NCBI RefSeq assembly: GCF_019977755.1
Contig: NZ_AP025145.1
Span: forward strand, 1,178,001 to 1,242,000
DNA from: Vibrio penaeicida
GTDB lineage: Bacteria; Pseudomonadota; Gammaproteobacteria; Enterobacterales; Vibrionaceae
DNA length: 64,000 nucleotides
Direction of reading: 5' to 3'
This document shows, piece after piece, positions 9,384-18,390 of the stretch. A program made the position numbers and the translations under genes. The notes beneath the pieces were generated by a model. That model saw only the letters and a list, made by a program, of their open reading frames with translations, did no database searches and was not told the DNA's origin. Positions within the stretch are counted from its first letter, which is position 1. Each line of letters begins with the position of its first letter.

Positions 9384-11042
9384 ATGGATCAACTGATCGC
9401 ATTACTTAAAACAATCGAAAAACAAAACTACCGCAGTTACCAAAAAATTAAAGGCAGTTACGATTTCGGAGATTTTGAATTATTCATTGATAGCACTCAA
9501 GCCGACCCATTTGCTCCTGCTTCGCGAGTTCGTGCTTTCCGCCAGTGGTCTTTGACCGGTTTAGAGTGGTTAAAAGAAACCTCACCAGCATTCCAACGCG
9601 CTGCCAGAGATTTTATTGCCCGCTCATTCGCCCACTTCGCAGCGCAAGAAAACAACGTATTTATCGCGTCGACGGGTCAAACGGTTTTGGACCATACTTC
9701 CGTTGTCTTTACCGAAAAAGGCATCGAGCTTCGCTTTAGAGTTGACCTCCCAGCAGATGGACGCACAATTCTCGGCAAGAAAGCGATTAACATTCTTACG
9801 TTTTACTTACCTAAGTTTATTCGTAAAGCGACCCTACACAGGGAGTTAGACATTGACCGTCTTAAGCAACACTGCGAAATCATCGAAGATCAAGTTGCAT
9901 TAAGAAAACAACTTTCTGAACACAACCTAATGGCATTTGTCGGTAACGGCAGCGTATTACCTCGTAAAGCAGGTAACAGTGATTTACCGATGCAAGACGC
10001 GGTTGAATTCGCCTCTCCAGAATCGCTCACCATTGAGTTAGATACGCCTAATTCCGGAAAGATAAAAGGCATGGGTATTCCGAAAGGCATCACACTCGTT
10101 GTTGGTGGTGGTTTTCACGGGAAATCTACTCTACTGAACGCGGTCGAACGTTCTATTTATGACCACATCCCTGGCGATGGACGTGAATATGTTGTCGCTG
10201 ATGAAAACGCAATGAAAATACGTGCTGAAGACGGCCGCTGCGTGCACAACTTAAACTTATCGAATTACATTAATCACCTACCGCAAGGTCGTAGTACGGA
10301 AGAGTTCTCTACTCAAGATGCATCTGGTTCAACTTCTCAGGCAGCTTGGCTTCAAGAGTCCATCGAATCTGGCGCAACTGCTCTACTGATTGATGAAGAT
10401 ACGTCTGCAACTAACTTCATGATCCGTGATGAACGCATGCAAGCGCTCGTTAGTAAAGGCGAAGAACCCATCACTCCACTGGTGGATCGTATTGGACAGA
10501 TCCGTGATGAGCTCGAGATATCCACCTTGATCGTCATGGGTGGCTCTGGCGATTATCTAGACGTTGCCGATACCGTCATTCAAATGCACGACTACCAAGC
10601 AGTAGATGTGACTGAAAAAGCAAAAGAAGTGATCAAACAACATCCGACACAGCGCGTTCAAGAAGCGACCGAAGCGCTCGCTACGTTCTCTGAACGCTCA
10701 TTTAATTCAAAATCACTGCAGGGTATTTTGGCCGAAGGTAAGTTCCGTGTTGGCTCGAAAGGAAAAGCACGTTTGAGGTTTGGTAAAGAGCAGGTGGATT
10801 TACAGGCACTTGAGCAAATCGAGTCTGAAAGTCAGATTAACGCTATTGGATGGGTGTGGTTTCAATTCGCTCAACTTCCAAGCTGGTCAAAGTTTCCAGC
10901 CAAAGATCTAGCAAACATGGTTAAGGAAGATAATTGGTTTGATGCTATGCCTAAGCACGGTGATCTGGCAAAACCACGAGTGATTGATGTTATGGCTGCA
11001 TTAAACCGAATGAGGCAGTCTCAATTTAAAGCTGCGAAGTAA
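9384..11042 (+). CDS. ABC-class ATPase (DUF2791-like family)
   Basis: About 552 aa, a predicted soluble ABC-type ATPase without a transporter partner. Walker A is GGGFHGKSTLL near residue 247, followed by DASGSTSQAAW as a signature-like segment and LLIDEDTSATNF as Walker B with a catalytic acidic pair. This is the conserved bacterial predicted ABC-class ATPase family of unknown role. I prefer ATG 9384 (MDQLIALL) over the upstream GTG at 9372; neither has a strong Shine-Dalgarno. A TATAAT (9342-9347) lies about 40 bp upstream. A long hairpin follows at 11087-11119. Confidence 0.85.
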   Translation: MDQLIALLKTIEKQNYRSYQKIKGSYDFGDFELFIDSTQADPFAPASRVRAFRQWSLTGLEWLKETSPAFQRAARDFIARSFAHFAAQENNVFIASTGQTVLDHTSVVFTEKGIELRFRVDLPADGRTILGKKAINILTFYLPKFIRKATLHRELDIDRLKQHCEIIEDQVALRKQLSEHNLMAFVGNGSVLPRKAGNSDLPMQDAVEFASPESLTIELDTPNSGKIKGMGIPKGITLVVGGGFHGKSTLLNAVERSIYDHIPGDGREYVVADENAMKIRAEDGRCVHNLNLSNYINHLPQGRSTEEFSTQDASGSTSQAAWLQESIESGATALLIDEDTSATNFMIRDERMQALVSKGEEPITPLVDRIGQIRDELEISTLIVMGGSGDYLDVADTVIQMHDYQAVDVTEKAKEVIKQHPTQRVQEATEALATFSERSFNSKSLQGILAEGKFRVGSKGKARLRFGKEQVDLQALEQIESESQINAIGWVWFQFAQLPSWSKFPAKDLANMVKEDNWFDAMPKHGDLAKPRVIDVMAALNRMRQSQFKAAK

Positions 11043-11086
11043 CCAAAGTTCCACTCACTTTGAATTAGTTAATGATAATAAGTGTG

Positions 11087-11119
11087 TACTCAAACAGCTT
11101 TGATCGGACTGTTTGAGTA
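11087..11119 (+). terminator. Hairpin after the ABC-class ATPase gene
   Basis: A perfect 11-bp stem TACTCAAACAG / CTGTTTGAGTA with an 11-nt loop, extended by AGTG/CACT. There is no good T-run on the plus strand, so it is either a weak terminator or an mRNA-stabilising stem for the upstream gene. Confidence 0.5.
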
Positions 11120-11175
11120 TCACTTAGCTTGCTTTTATCGAAGTCATAGACATGTCTATGTTGTAGCCAAAAACA

Positions 11176-11195
11176 AAGGAGCCATATGGCTCCTT
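11176..11195 (-). terminator. Minus-strand intrinsic terminator
   Basis: A 20-bp perfect palindrome (AAGGAGCC / GGCTCCTT around ATAT), followed on the minus strand by TTTGTTTTTGG. It lies 40 bp beyond the stop of the 31-aa ORF, as expected for the end of the 5'-nucleotidase transcript. Confidence 0.75.
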
Positions 11196-11235
11196 AATTG
11201 TATCTTTATCGAATTATTTTGATATCGATACTCAA

Positions 11236-11331
11236 CTACATCCCAGTAAGCGGGATAAAATAGACCAATGCAGACCAAGCAAAAATCCATACACACACCA
11301 TTACGGTGTCTAGCCAGTCTCTACTCCACAT
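11236..11331 (-). CDS. Putative 31-aa single-pass membrane protein
   Basis: The ORF begins MWSRDWLDTVMVCVW and continues as a hydrophobic Trp/Val-rich helix ending IPLTGM, long enough for one membrane span. A strong Shine-Dalgarno (GGGAGAG) sits 6 nt before this ATG. A longer in-frame start at 11430 has no such site and adds an improbable leader. It lies about 115 bp downstream of the 5'-nucleotidase gene on the same strand and just ahead of a terminator, so it is probably co-transcribed. No family is recognised. The ribosome binding site, the helix and the terminator are the support. Confidence 0.5.
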   Translation of the reverse strand: MWSRDWLDTVMVCVWIFAWSALVYFIPLTGM

Positions 11332-11445
11332 ATGGTACTCTCCCAATGCATAAAATAAGTGATGCTCATGGCTAACTCGTAGCCGGCAGTGAATCATCTC
11401 TCGCATTGATAGAAGCAAAAAACAGACCAACTGTTCAATTTATGA

Positions 11446-13143
11446 TCAAATAAATACTGTCGGGTCAGATTGAACGAGTTCGATCAGGCAATCAGCCATA
11501 GAGTGAGTTGACACAAATCCTTGATCTTCCATCTTAAGGATAGCGTCGTAGCCTTCCTTACCTTTCATCGTGTAAGCGGTTGAACAACCACGATAAATAA
11601 TTTCATCTTCGACGTTTTTCCAACCCTTATCATGGCCAATCATTAGCTTTGTAATGCGACTGCCCATTGGCGCATCCGCATCGTATTCAAAACAAAGATT
11701 ATGTGTGTATGGGTAACTACCCGACCCAGTGCCAATCACACCATTACTTAATGCGTTATTGATGGCACCTTCAAACATCTCTTTGAGATACTTACCTTTT
11801 ATGTCGTAATAGCCCACAGGTATGGCAAACGGCAACAATTTTCCTGCCACTTCATCCACGGTAATTTTGCCGCTTGGTAGCGAATTCCTGACTCCACCAG
11901 CATTATGAATGGCAAACTCGACATTGTGGCCGTCGTTATTCATCACGGTATAGAATGAACGACAAACTATTGGCGCTAGTTCGCTGGGACCTTCTTCGTC
12001 GGGGATGCGGACGTGACGATAAACTTTTGACGCTTCTCCAATCACTCTCGCTCGAATCTCATTTACTTGTGGGCGATATTTGTCGTCAAGAATTGATTTC
12101 ACCGCTTGATCTTTCGTACAGCGAATAACGTTCGGGTGGGTATAAATCACCGCTTGAGTTCTGTCGTACACAGAATCGTCGACAAGTTCGTCTAAGCTGG
12201 CATCCATTGCTAACCTGCGCCCAACAAGAAGTTCATTCTTTCCTTCAAATCGGGCGACTGTGCCATCTTCATTAAAATCGATTTCACAGTGCCCCATGAA
12301 TTGAGCGTAACACCCAGCTTGAACAATTCTTGTGTTGTTGATTAGTAGCCCGTAGTCATCATGCTTGGTAAGGCCTATATCAGTGAAATCTCCTTGCAAC
12401 ACATGCGAATGACCACCAATTATCAAGCTGATCCCGTCAACATCTTCTGCCAACTGTTTATCGTCTTCATACCCTAAATGGCTTAATAGGATAATTTTAT
12501 TGACGCCTGATGCGCGAATCGCATCTATCGTTTGCTCGGCAACCATCTTTGCATTCAAAAACGGGGTATCTGGATCTGGGTTCGAAATGTCTGCCATTTT
12601 ATCGAGAGATAAACTGAATACGGCAATTTGTTCACCGTTGGCGTCAAACGTTAACCAACTGCCTTGTTTTTCTGCTTTGTTGTACGAATGCAGGTTTTGT
12701 TTAGTACGTAATTGATTAGGTTTATTGCACTCGGCGGACAAATCCCAATTACTCGCAATCATAGGAAAATTGATATTGTCGAGAAAATCAGCAACTGGCT
12801 CATTTCCCATATCTAATTCGTGATTCCCTACCACCATTGCGTCTGGTTCCAAGGCGCTAAGCATTTCTGCATTGGCTCTACCTTTAAACAAAGAAAAGTA
12901 AAGTGTGCCCTGAAAGCAATCCCCAGCATGCAGAAACAAGAAGCGGCGATCATTTTCGAGCGCTGTTTTTCTAATTTGTTGTAACCGGTTTGAAATGCGA
13001 GCAAAACCGCCAACACTGATGAAAGGAGAAACTTGCCTGCCGCTGATGTTTAAGTGAAGTTGAATGGTACTGGGTTCGAAATAAGAGTGTGTATCGTTGA
13101 TGTGTGCAATCGTGATCGACGCTTTTTTATTTTGATTTTTCAT
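11446..13143 (-). CDS. 5'-nucleotidase / metallophosphatase family protein
   Basis: A 565-aa protein of the UshA/CpdB superfamily. The N-terminal calcineurin-like metallophosphoesterase carries HINDTH, HAGDCFQG, VVGNHELDMG, LLSHLG and GGHSH, i.e. the dimetal ligands. The C-terminal 5'-nucleotidase domain (about 330-550) has FAIHNAGGVRNSLPSG and the substrate-stacking region GSGSYPYT. It lacks a signal peptide, unlike UshA, so it appears to be cytoplasmic or non-classically exported. It probably dephosphorylates nucleotides or a related metabolite. It is divergent from the YbjD-like gene. The start ATG at 13143 directly precedes MKNQNKKAS. Confidence 0.88.
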   Translation of the reverse strand: MKNQNKKASITIAHINDTHSYFEPSTIQLHLNISGRQVSPFISVGGFARISNRLQQIRKTALENDRRFLFLHAGDCFQGTLYFSLFKGRANAEMLSALEPDAMVVGNHELDMGNEPVADFLDNINFPMIASNWDLSAECNKPNQLRTKQNLHSYNKAEKQGSWLTFDANGEQIAVFSLSLDKMADISNPDPDTPFLNAKMVAEQTIDAIRASGVNKIILLSHLGYEDDKQLAEDVDGISLIIGGHSHVLQGDFTDIGLTKHDDYGLLINNTRIVQAGCYAQFMGHCEIDFNEDGTVARFEGKNELLVGRRLAMDASLDELVDDSVYDRTQAVIYTHPNVIRCTKDQAVKSILDDKYRPQVNEIRARVIGEASKVYRHVRIPDEEGPSELAPIVCRSFYTVMNNDGHNVEFAIHNAGGVRNSLPSGKITVDEVAGKLLPFAIPVGYYDIKGKYLKEMFEGAINNALSNGVIGTGSGSYPYTHNLCFEYDADAPMGSRITKLMIGHDKGWKNVEDEIIYRGCSTAYTMKGKEGYDAILKMEDQGFVSTHSMADCLIELVQSDPTVFI

Positions 13144-13323
13144 TGTTTTATCTTACTGACCTTTTTGACATTCTATCATAGCCCCATGTGAATGACATAT
13201 TAATGAATCATGGATAAGTTGGTGCTAAGTGTTTGTTTATTAAATACTGTGATCCTATTACCGCTTAAGCTTAACGAAATGGTATAAGCTTAAAACATAG
13301 TTCAAGAAGACCTTTTGGTATGT

Positions 13324-14958
13324 ATGCAGTTAGAAAGAATAGAGATAGCTGGTTTTCGCGGGATTAAGCGTTTATCCCTGACTTTTGATGAGCTCACAAC
13401 GCTTGTTGGGGAAAATACTTGGGGTAAATCCTCGCTCCTTGACGCACTCTCTATCGCACTGCCTAGTGACTGTGTGCCTTATGAATTTGTTATGCAAGAT
13501 TTCCATGTTGACTACTCAATTGCAGAGCAACAGACCCAACACCTGCAAATTGTGTTGAGTTGGAAAGCCAGTTTCTCTGGTGAAGAACAAGCTGGACGCT
13601 ATCGTAAAATAAAGCCGGTATGGATAACTGATGACGAAGGCACTAAGCGAATAATATATCGATTAAGCGCCACACGAGATCTCTTTAAAATCACCACCAA
13701 CTATATGTTCTTAGATGCATCTGGCAATCAACTGCATTTACACCATGCCTATAAACTTGCTCAAGAATTGATGGCTCTTCACCCAGTCATACGATTGAAG
13801 GACGCAAGACGACAAGTCACGAATAACACTCAAAATGAAATCAACTCCCGAGCAGAAAAGCGGATTGAAAATACCTCAAGACGCTTATTGGCCATGCCTG
13901 GGCATGTGAACAAAGGAGAAATGCGCAGTAGTTTAAATTCCATGCAAAACCTTGTTGAACATTATTTTAATGTTCGTGGGCAAACTCGCGGGAATCCTAG
14001 GCGTCAGCGCGATAGAATTTTCTTTGGGAGCACAAGCCAAAACGACAAAAATGCGCTTATGGAGTTGGCAGATAAAACCAATAACAAACAGACGCGCTTG
14101 CTACTTATGGGTCTACTGAGCGCGTATCTACAAGCAAAAGGTCCGGCTGATTTAAGGCGTTGCGCTCGCCCCATACTGATTATTGAAGATCCGGAAGGAC
14201 GTCTACACCCTACCCACTTGATACGTGCTTGGAGCATATTTCAACTATTGCCGATGCAAAAGATCATCACCACAAATAGCGGCGACCTTCTAAGCGCTGT
14301 GCCTTTAAGTACGATTAGGCGCCTGACTCGACATTCCGACCGAACAGTAGCGCATTCAATTTCAAATAAAAAGCTAACTGCAGACGAACTTCGAAAAATC
14401 GGATTCCATATACGCTTTCACCGCTCTAGTGCTTTATTTGCTCGGTGTTGGCTTTTGGTTGAAGGAGAAACGGAGGTTTGGCTTTTCAACGAACTCGCAC
14501 GACTTCTCGATTACAACTTAGCCGCTGAAGGCGTGCAAATTATTGAGTTCGCGCAGTCTGGTTTGAAATCTTTAGTGAAAGTCGCGCAATCGTTCAATAT
14601 CGATTGGCATGTCGTCACCGATGGCGATGCCGCTGGGAAAAAATACTCGGCATCAGTACGCAGCTTACTCAATCACGAACAAGAGCGTCACCGCTTAACC
14701 GAGCTTCCCGACAGAGACATCGAGCATTTCCTATACGCCAATGGATTTGAACCCTTTTTTCGTTCCCTTGTAAAAATCCCGATGGATCATCAAATTCCAG
14801 CCAAAAAAGTCATTGCGCGGGCTCTTAAAAAATACGCCAAACCCGATTTGGCGCTCGCCATTGTGAGTTACTGCGAAGATAACGGTACGGATAAAGTCCC
14901 ATTACTGATTCGTTGGACCTTAAAACGAGTGGTTTCATTAGCGAACGGTAATCGCTAG
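13324..14958 (+). CDS. ybjD: OLD-family ATP-dependent nuclease, YbjD-like
   Basis: A 544-aa protein that starts MQLERIEIAGFRG, nearly the same as E. coli YbjD. An SMC/RecF-like ATPase head with Walker A GENTWGKSS (about 30-38) leads to a degenerate signature and Walker B LIIEDPEG. It is followed by a C-terminal TOPRIM domain with LLVEGETEVW (about 380) and the DGDAAGKK acidic motif. OLD-class proteins combine ATPase and nuclease activities. Chromosomal YbjD is housekeeping and not linked to GajB-type defence partners here. ATG 13324 is chosen over TTG 13315 because AAGAAG lies upstream and homologues begin there. The 3' end overlaps the convergent DUF1097 gene by 4 bp. Confidence 0.88.
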   Translation: MQLERIEIAGFRGIKRLSLTFDELTTLVGENTWGKSSLLDALSIALPSDCVPYEFVMQDFHVDYSIAEQQTQHLQIVLSWKASFSGEEQAGRYRKIKPVWITDDEGTKRIIYRLSATRDLFKITTNYMFLDASGNQLHLHHAYKLAQELMALHPVIRLKDARRQVTNNTQNEINSRAEKRIENTSRRLLAMPGHVNKGEMRSSLNSMQNLVEHYFNVRGQTRGNPRRQRDRIFFGSTSQNDKNALMELADKTNNKQTRLLLMGLLSAYLQAKGPADLRRCARPILIIEDPEGRLHPTHLIRAWSIFQLLPMQKIITTNSGDLLSAVPLSTIRRLTRHSDRTVAHSISNKKLTADELRKIGFHIRFHRSSALFARCWLLVEGETEVWLFNELARLLDYNLAAEGVQIIEFAQSGLKSLVKVAQSFNIDWHVVTDGDAAGKKYSASVRSLLNHEQERHRLTELPDRDIEHFLYANGFEPFFRSLVKIPMDHQIPAKKVIARALKKYAKPDLALAIVSYCEDNGTDKVPLLIRWTLKRVVSLANGNR

Positions 14959-15425
14959 TGGGCATCTTGCTTAGTCAGGTTTAGGTATTGGTGAAGTCGC
15001 TCCCCGCTCGCTTTCATTAAATAGCCAAATACTCCCCCCAATAAGAGCGATGGCACAACGAGTTGCCAGTTACCATTTGCAGCGAAAGTTGCACAGCAGC
15101 CAATGAACGTACCCGGAATATAACCAAACCAGCTTTTCTTAGCTTGTATACACATAAAAAATGCAACGATTGACGTGACGGCGTAACCGATAATTTCTAA
15201 GCTCAAGTAATCTGATAAGGTAATAATTACCATTGCCCAGAATACGCCAGATAAATTTGTAAGGAGAGAAGCACCAAGACCTTTCACACCGTCTTGTGGA
15301 GAAGCAAAGTAACTCGTGCAGCCAAGAAAACCAGCCCAACTTAGTAAACCTAAAGCGACAGATAGCCAACCCCAGATTCCGGAAAGAATGCCAGTTGTAA
15401 GTGCAATGGCAAATAGAACACTCAT
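14955..15425 (-). CDS. DUF1097 inner-membrane protein (YcdZ-like)
   Basis: A 156-aa highly hydrophobic protein with about five predicted TM helices (residues 2-22, 24-42, 52-70, 75-95, 100-140). It has the GIWGWLS, LSWAGFLGCTSYFASP and GGVFGYLMK segments typical of DUF1097 (E. coli YcdZ). Function in the family is unknown. It is monocistronic, and its 3' end overlaps the end of the ybjD-like gene on the other strand, so the two transcripts are convergent without a spacer terminator. Confidence 0.8.
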   Translation of the reverse strand: MSVLFAIALTTGILSGIWGWLSVALGLLSWAGFLGCTSYFASPQDGVKGLGASLLTNLSGVFWAMVIITLSDYLSLEIIGYAVTSIVAFFMCIQAKKSWFGYIPGTFIGCCATFAANGNWQLVVPSLLLGGVFGYLMKASGERLHQYLNLTKQDAH

Positions 15426-15732
15426 TGAAAAACCTGTATTGCAGTCAAAAAGAGATGTTATATAAACCGAGCAACATCGAATACGATCTAACTCACATTT
15501 ATATATAGCGGTAAGGCGTGTATTACATAGAAATGTTAATGCAATCGATTTTATTGATGACGGCTATCATGTGTACCTATATGGAAATCGACTTAGCGGT
15601 GCACTACACCTGTGGTAAACCACCGGAGCGCATTGGAGTTAGAAAAACGACCGCTCGGGTCGCTTTATCAATATACATAATTTAGCGTTTCTTTTAACGC
15701 TGACTTAACTCGTTGCTATTGAAGAACCGTCA
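15426..15732. other. 307-bp spacer; only an ambiguous ORF fragment
   Basis: Between the DUF1097 gene start and the LysR gene stop. One plus-strand frame reads AIDFIDDGYHVYLYGNRLSG and ends at a TGG-TAA near 15616, but it has no plausible start or ribosome binding site. It could be a gene remnant or chance. A hairpin AACCGTCA/TGACGGTT (15725-15749) overlaps the LysR stop and could be a weak minus-strand terminator. Confidence 0.3.
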
Positions 15733-16638
15733 CTACAAAAATGACGGTTTATTCTTCATCATACGAAGACCTTCTCTCTTAATACAATCCAGAAGTGGGT
15801 TATCAACCATGTCTGCCCGCCAAACAAAGGACAGCGTTCTTTCCATCTTCAGTTCTGGCACATTGAGCGCGACCAATTGACCGGATTCTATGAACCGCTC
15901 AACGTCTAGATAAGGAAGACAAGTAAGGTAAGGGCCATTTGCAACCATGCTTCGCAATACAGGTACGTGTTCGTATTCGCGCCAAACGTCTAAATCGGCA
16001 ATTAAATTGTGAATGTTGCTATCAAAAACTTTTCGAGTACCAGATCCATGCTCTCGCAGTACCCATTTCGCCTGTTCGAGTTGAGCAAGGCTGACTTTAT
16101 CTCGCTGGGCAAAGGGGTGATGAGCAGCAGCCACAACAGTCAGGTGATCTCTGCACCAAACTTCCTGATGGATTCTATTGTCGTCGCAACGTCCTTCTAT
16201 CACACCTAAGTCGTATTTGTAATCCAACACGCCCTCAATAACACTGCGGGTGCTTTTCACTTTTAACGATATGCGCATCTCAGGAAAATCGTTATCAATA
16301 ATACTGATAAGGTCTGGAACGAGATGTTCCGCAGGTGTTTGACTTGCACACAAGCGAACCTCACCACTTAATAAATGCTGGTCAAAAAAGCCCAGTTCTA
16401 TCTGCTGCGCATCTTGCAAAAGTTTTTTTGCTTTAGGTCTAAGCCAAGTGCCCCAATGCGTCAACATCATTCTTTTACCTTGTCTCTCAAACAAAGGACG
16501 ACCGAGCATTTTTTCAAGTTGAGCTAGAGACATACTTGTTGCGGATTGAGTTAACGAAAGATGATCTGCAGCTTGGCTAACACTTCCGGTGTCTGCCACT
16601 GCATCAAAGACTGCCAACTGTTTTAGTGAATAGCGCAT
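15733..16638 (-). CDS. LysR-type regulator, YeiE/CbbR-like
   Basis: A 301-aa LysR-family protein. The winged-helix domain (residues 1-60) has LKQLAVFDAVADTGSVSQAA and a recognition helix LSLTQSATSMSLAQLE, followed by the linker helix and the periplasmic-binding-like effector domain. DLGVIEGRCDD and LREHGSGTRKVFD match the YeiE/CbbR subgroup, whose E. coli member YeiE is linked to sulfite and anion control. Start MRYSLKQL has AAGGAAA upstream; a longer start at 16689 lacks one. It is divergent from the FocA-CBS gene, with a dyad operator between them and a near copy of that operator inside its own coding sequence. Confidence 0.9.
   Translation of the reverse strand: MRYSLKQLAVFDAVADTGSVSQAADHLSLTQSATSMSLAQLEKMLGRPLFERQGKRMMLTHWGTWLRPKAKKLLQDAQQIELGFFDQHLLSGEVRLCASQTPAEHLVPDLISIIDNDFPEMRISLKVKSTRSVIEGVLDYKYDLGVIEGRCDDNRIHQEVWCRDHLTVVAAAHHPFAQRDKVSLAQLEQAKWVLREHGSGTRKVFDSNIHNLIADLDVWREYEHVPVLRSMVANGPYLTCLPYLDVERFIESGQLVALNVPELKMERTLSFVWRADMVDNPLLDCIKREGLRMMKNKPSFL
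16292..16312. promoter_or_regulatory. Intragenic copy of the LysR-type dyad
   Basis: A 21-bp sequence inside the LysR coding region, TTATCAATAA-T-ACTGATAAGG, differs at one base from the intergenic dyad at 16746-16766. The centres are 454 bp apart. The codons read LISIIDN, so coding constraint alone could explain it, but a match this close is unlikely by chance. Confidence 0.45.
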
Positions 16639-16745
16639 AGATTTCCTTTTGAAATTCTTATCACCCCATATGACCTCAATAGAAAGCATTCTGAACTATT
16701 GGCACTGGGGTTCTTTTTTTGGTCATTTTACATGCATCTAAACTC

Positions 16746-16766
16746 TTATCAATAAAACTGATAAGG
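16746..16766. promoter_or_regulatory. Candidate LysR operator (dyad CTTATCA-N7-TGATAAG)
   Basis: A perfect 7-bp inverted repeat with a 7-bp spacer lies between the divergent LysR gene and the focA-CBS gene, 108 bp from the LysR start and 122 bp from the channel start. It has the T-N11-A geometry (TATCA ATAAAAC TGATA) that LysR-type regulators bind. Confidence 0.6.
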
Positions 16767-16862
16767 ATCCTTAAAATTATCAATTTTTATCTGCTAACTA
16801 ATCTCCCTATTCTGAATGTGAGCCATGCAACTACCGCATGAAACCATATAGGAGAACACGCC

Positions 16863-16901
16863 ATGAACACGAGTCTAAGGAGCAAATATGCATGCACCTA
16901 A
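16863..16901 (+). CDS. 12-codon leader ORF overlapping the FocA-CBS start
   Basis: ATG AAC ACG ... ACC TAA encodes MNTSLRSKYACT. It has its own Shine-Dalgarno (TAGGAG, 8 nt upstream), contains the AAGGAG used by the channel gene, and ends 11 nt inside that gene in another frame. The arrangement would couple the two translations or let leader translation mask or open the downstream site. Size alone makes it tentative. Confidence 0.4.
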   Translation: MNTSLRSKYACT

Positions 16902-18336
16902 CTCTTTAAACAAACCCATAAATACCCCTTCAGAGATGATGGGAGAAGCGGAAAAATATGCATTAAACAAAACGGCTAAGTCCACCAGCACAACGATTTA
17001 TCTTGCCATGATGGCAGGCGCTTTCATCGGACTGGCTTTTCTATTTTATATAACAGTGACAACGGGCAGTGAAGGTGCTGCTTGGGGGTTGAGCAGGCTA
17101 GCAGGCGGAATTGCATTTAGCCTCGGTTTAATACTCATTGTACTTGGTGGAGGCGAACTGTTTACCAGTTCGGTACTGTCTGCCATTGCATTAGCGAACA
17201 AGCAAATATCAGTAAGTAAAATGCTGGCGACCTGGGGAAAGGTTTACATCGGTAATTTTCTTGGCGCGATGTTTTTGCTCGGATTGGTTGCCGCCGCTGG
17301 GTTATATCAGCTCGATCACGGTCAATGGGGCCTTAATGCGCTGAATATTGCCCAACACAAAGTTCACCATACGCCGCTACAAGCTTTCTCTCTCGGTGTT
17401 CTTTGTAATCTTTTGGTTTGCTTGGCTATTTGGCTTTCATTTTGCGCAACTAATGCGGCAACCAAAGCAGCCATGCTTGTTCTTCCTGTTGCCATGTTTG
17501 TTAGCAGCGGATTTGAGCATAGCGTAGCCAACATGTTTATGGTGCCACTGGGTATGGCTATTAAAGCATTCGCTTCGCCGGAGTTTTGGACTCAAGTAGG
17601 TGTGACACCTGGACATTACGCCGATTTGAATTGGATTCAATTCATCACTGCAAACCTGATTCCCGTCACTCTTGGCAACATTGTAGGAGGAGCGGTACTT
17701 GTCGGGCTTACAAATTGGTCGATTTACACAAGACCACAGCTAAAAGCCGCCCAAATTCATCCTATTACAACAACACAAACAACGTCTTCGCTTAAGGATT
17801 CCACTATGAACAGTAACGTAACAGTAAAAGAACTCATCACCCTTCCTTCCATTTCGCTTCCCGCGGATATGCCAACAGCGGACGCTGTCGATATACTGCT
17901 TGATTCTGGTCTTCAAGGCGCTGCTGTTACCGATAAAAATGAAAGGCTCGTAGGCTATTTTTCGATACACGATGTGTTGGTTGATTTATGGTGCCAAGAC
18001 TACATTCCAGCGAAAGACCAAAAGGTCGTTGATTTGATGACGAGAGATGTGCTCGCATTGGATGCAAGCGATTCGCTTATTAACGTAGCAGAGTACGTGT
18101 GTATCGATAAAAATCAGCTTTATCCGACGACAAGTATGGGTATTGCTACCAGCTTCAGTAGCCTGTCATTGGAAGAGCGCGCAAAAGCGATGAAAGTGAA
18201 CAAGCCTAAGTGCTACCCTATTCTTGAAGGCGATAAATTCATAGGTACCGTTACGCGAATGGATGTCATGCAAGCTCTTAGAACGGTTTACGGTGAGCGA
18301 GAGGAAACGCAAGAATCACGCTTAGAAATTGCTTAA
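16888..18336 (+). CDS. focA: Formate/nitrite-type channel fused to C-terminal CBS domains
   Basis: A 482-aa FNT-family protein. Residues 1-285 are a FocA-like pentameric channel with six TM helices, including GGGELFTSSVL (omega-loop region near 85-95), GNFLGAMF, the NLLVCLAIWLSF helix and GFEHSVANMF. After a linker (about 290-315) residues 316-470 hold two CBS motifs (ITLPSISLPADMPTADAVD... and CYPILEGDKFIGTVTRMDV). CBS pairs bind adenine nucleotides and often gate channels, so transport of formate, nitrite or a similar anion may respond to energy charge. Canonical FocA ends near residue 285. AAGGAG precedes ATG 16888. It is divergent from the YeiE-like LysR gene. Confidence 0.88.
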   Translation: MHAPNSLNKPINTPSEMMGEAEKYALNKTAKSTSTTIYLAMMAGAFIGLAFLFYITVTTGSEGAAWGLSRLAGGIAFSLGLILIVLGGGELFTSSVLSAIALANKQISVSKMLATWGKVYIGNFLGAMFLLGLVAAAGLYQLDHGQWGLNALNIAQHKVHHTPLQAFSLGVLCNLLVCLAIWLSFCATNAATKAAMLVLPVAMFVSSGFEHSVANMFMVPLGMAIKAFASPEFWTQVGVTPGHYADLNWIQFITANLIPVTLGNIVGGAVLVGLTNWSIYTRPQLKAAQIHPITTTQTTSSLKDSTMNSNVTVKELITLPSISLPADMPTADAVDILLDSGLQGAAVTDKNERLVGYFSIHDVLVDLWCQDYIPAKDQKVVDLMTRDVLALDASDSLINVAEYVCIDKNQLYPTTSMGIATSFSSLSLEERAKAMKVNKPKCYPILEGDKFIGTVTRMDVMQALRTVYGEREETQESRLEIA

Positions 18337-18390
18337 ATTATGATTCGCGCAGAATTAGATATAGAAATATAGAAAGAAACACTTAAAACA

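Noticed and set aside
13324..14958. OLD-family nuclease as a GajA-type defence gene
   Set aside because: The start and overall sequence match chromosomal YbjD and there is no UvrD-like GajB neighbour.
15536..15690. Roughly 50-codon ORF starting MLMQSILLMTAIMC in the spacer before the LysR gene
   Set aside because: No ribosome binding site and no family resemblance; another frame in the same place looks equally protein-like.
16698..16713. TGGCAC-like sequence ahead of focA resembling a sigma-54 -24 element
   Set aside because: The -12 part is TTCT instead of TTGC, so the GC dinucleotide essential for sigma-54 binding is missing.
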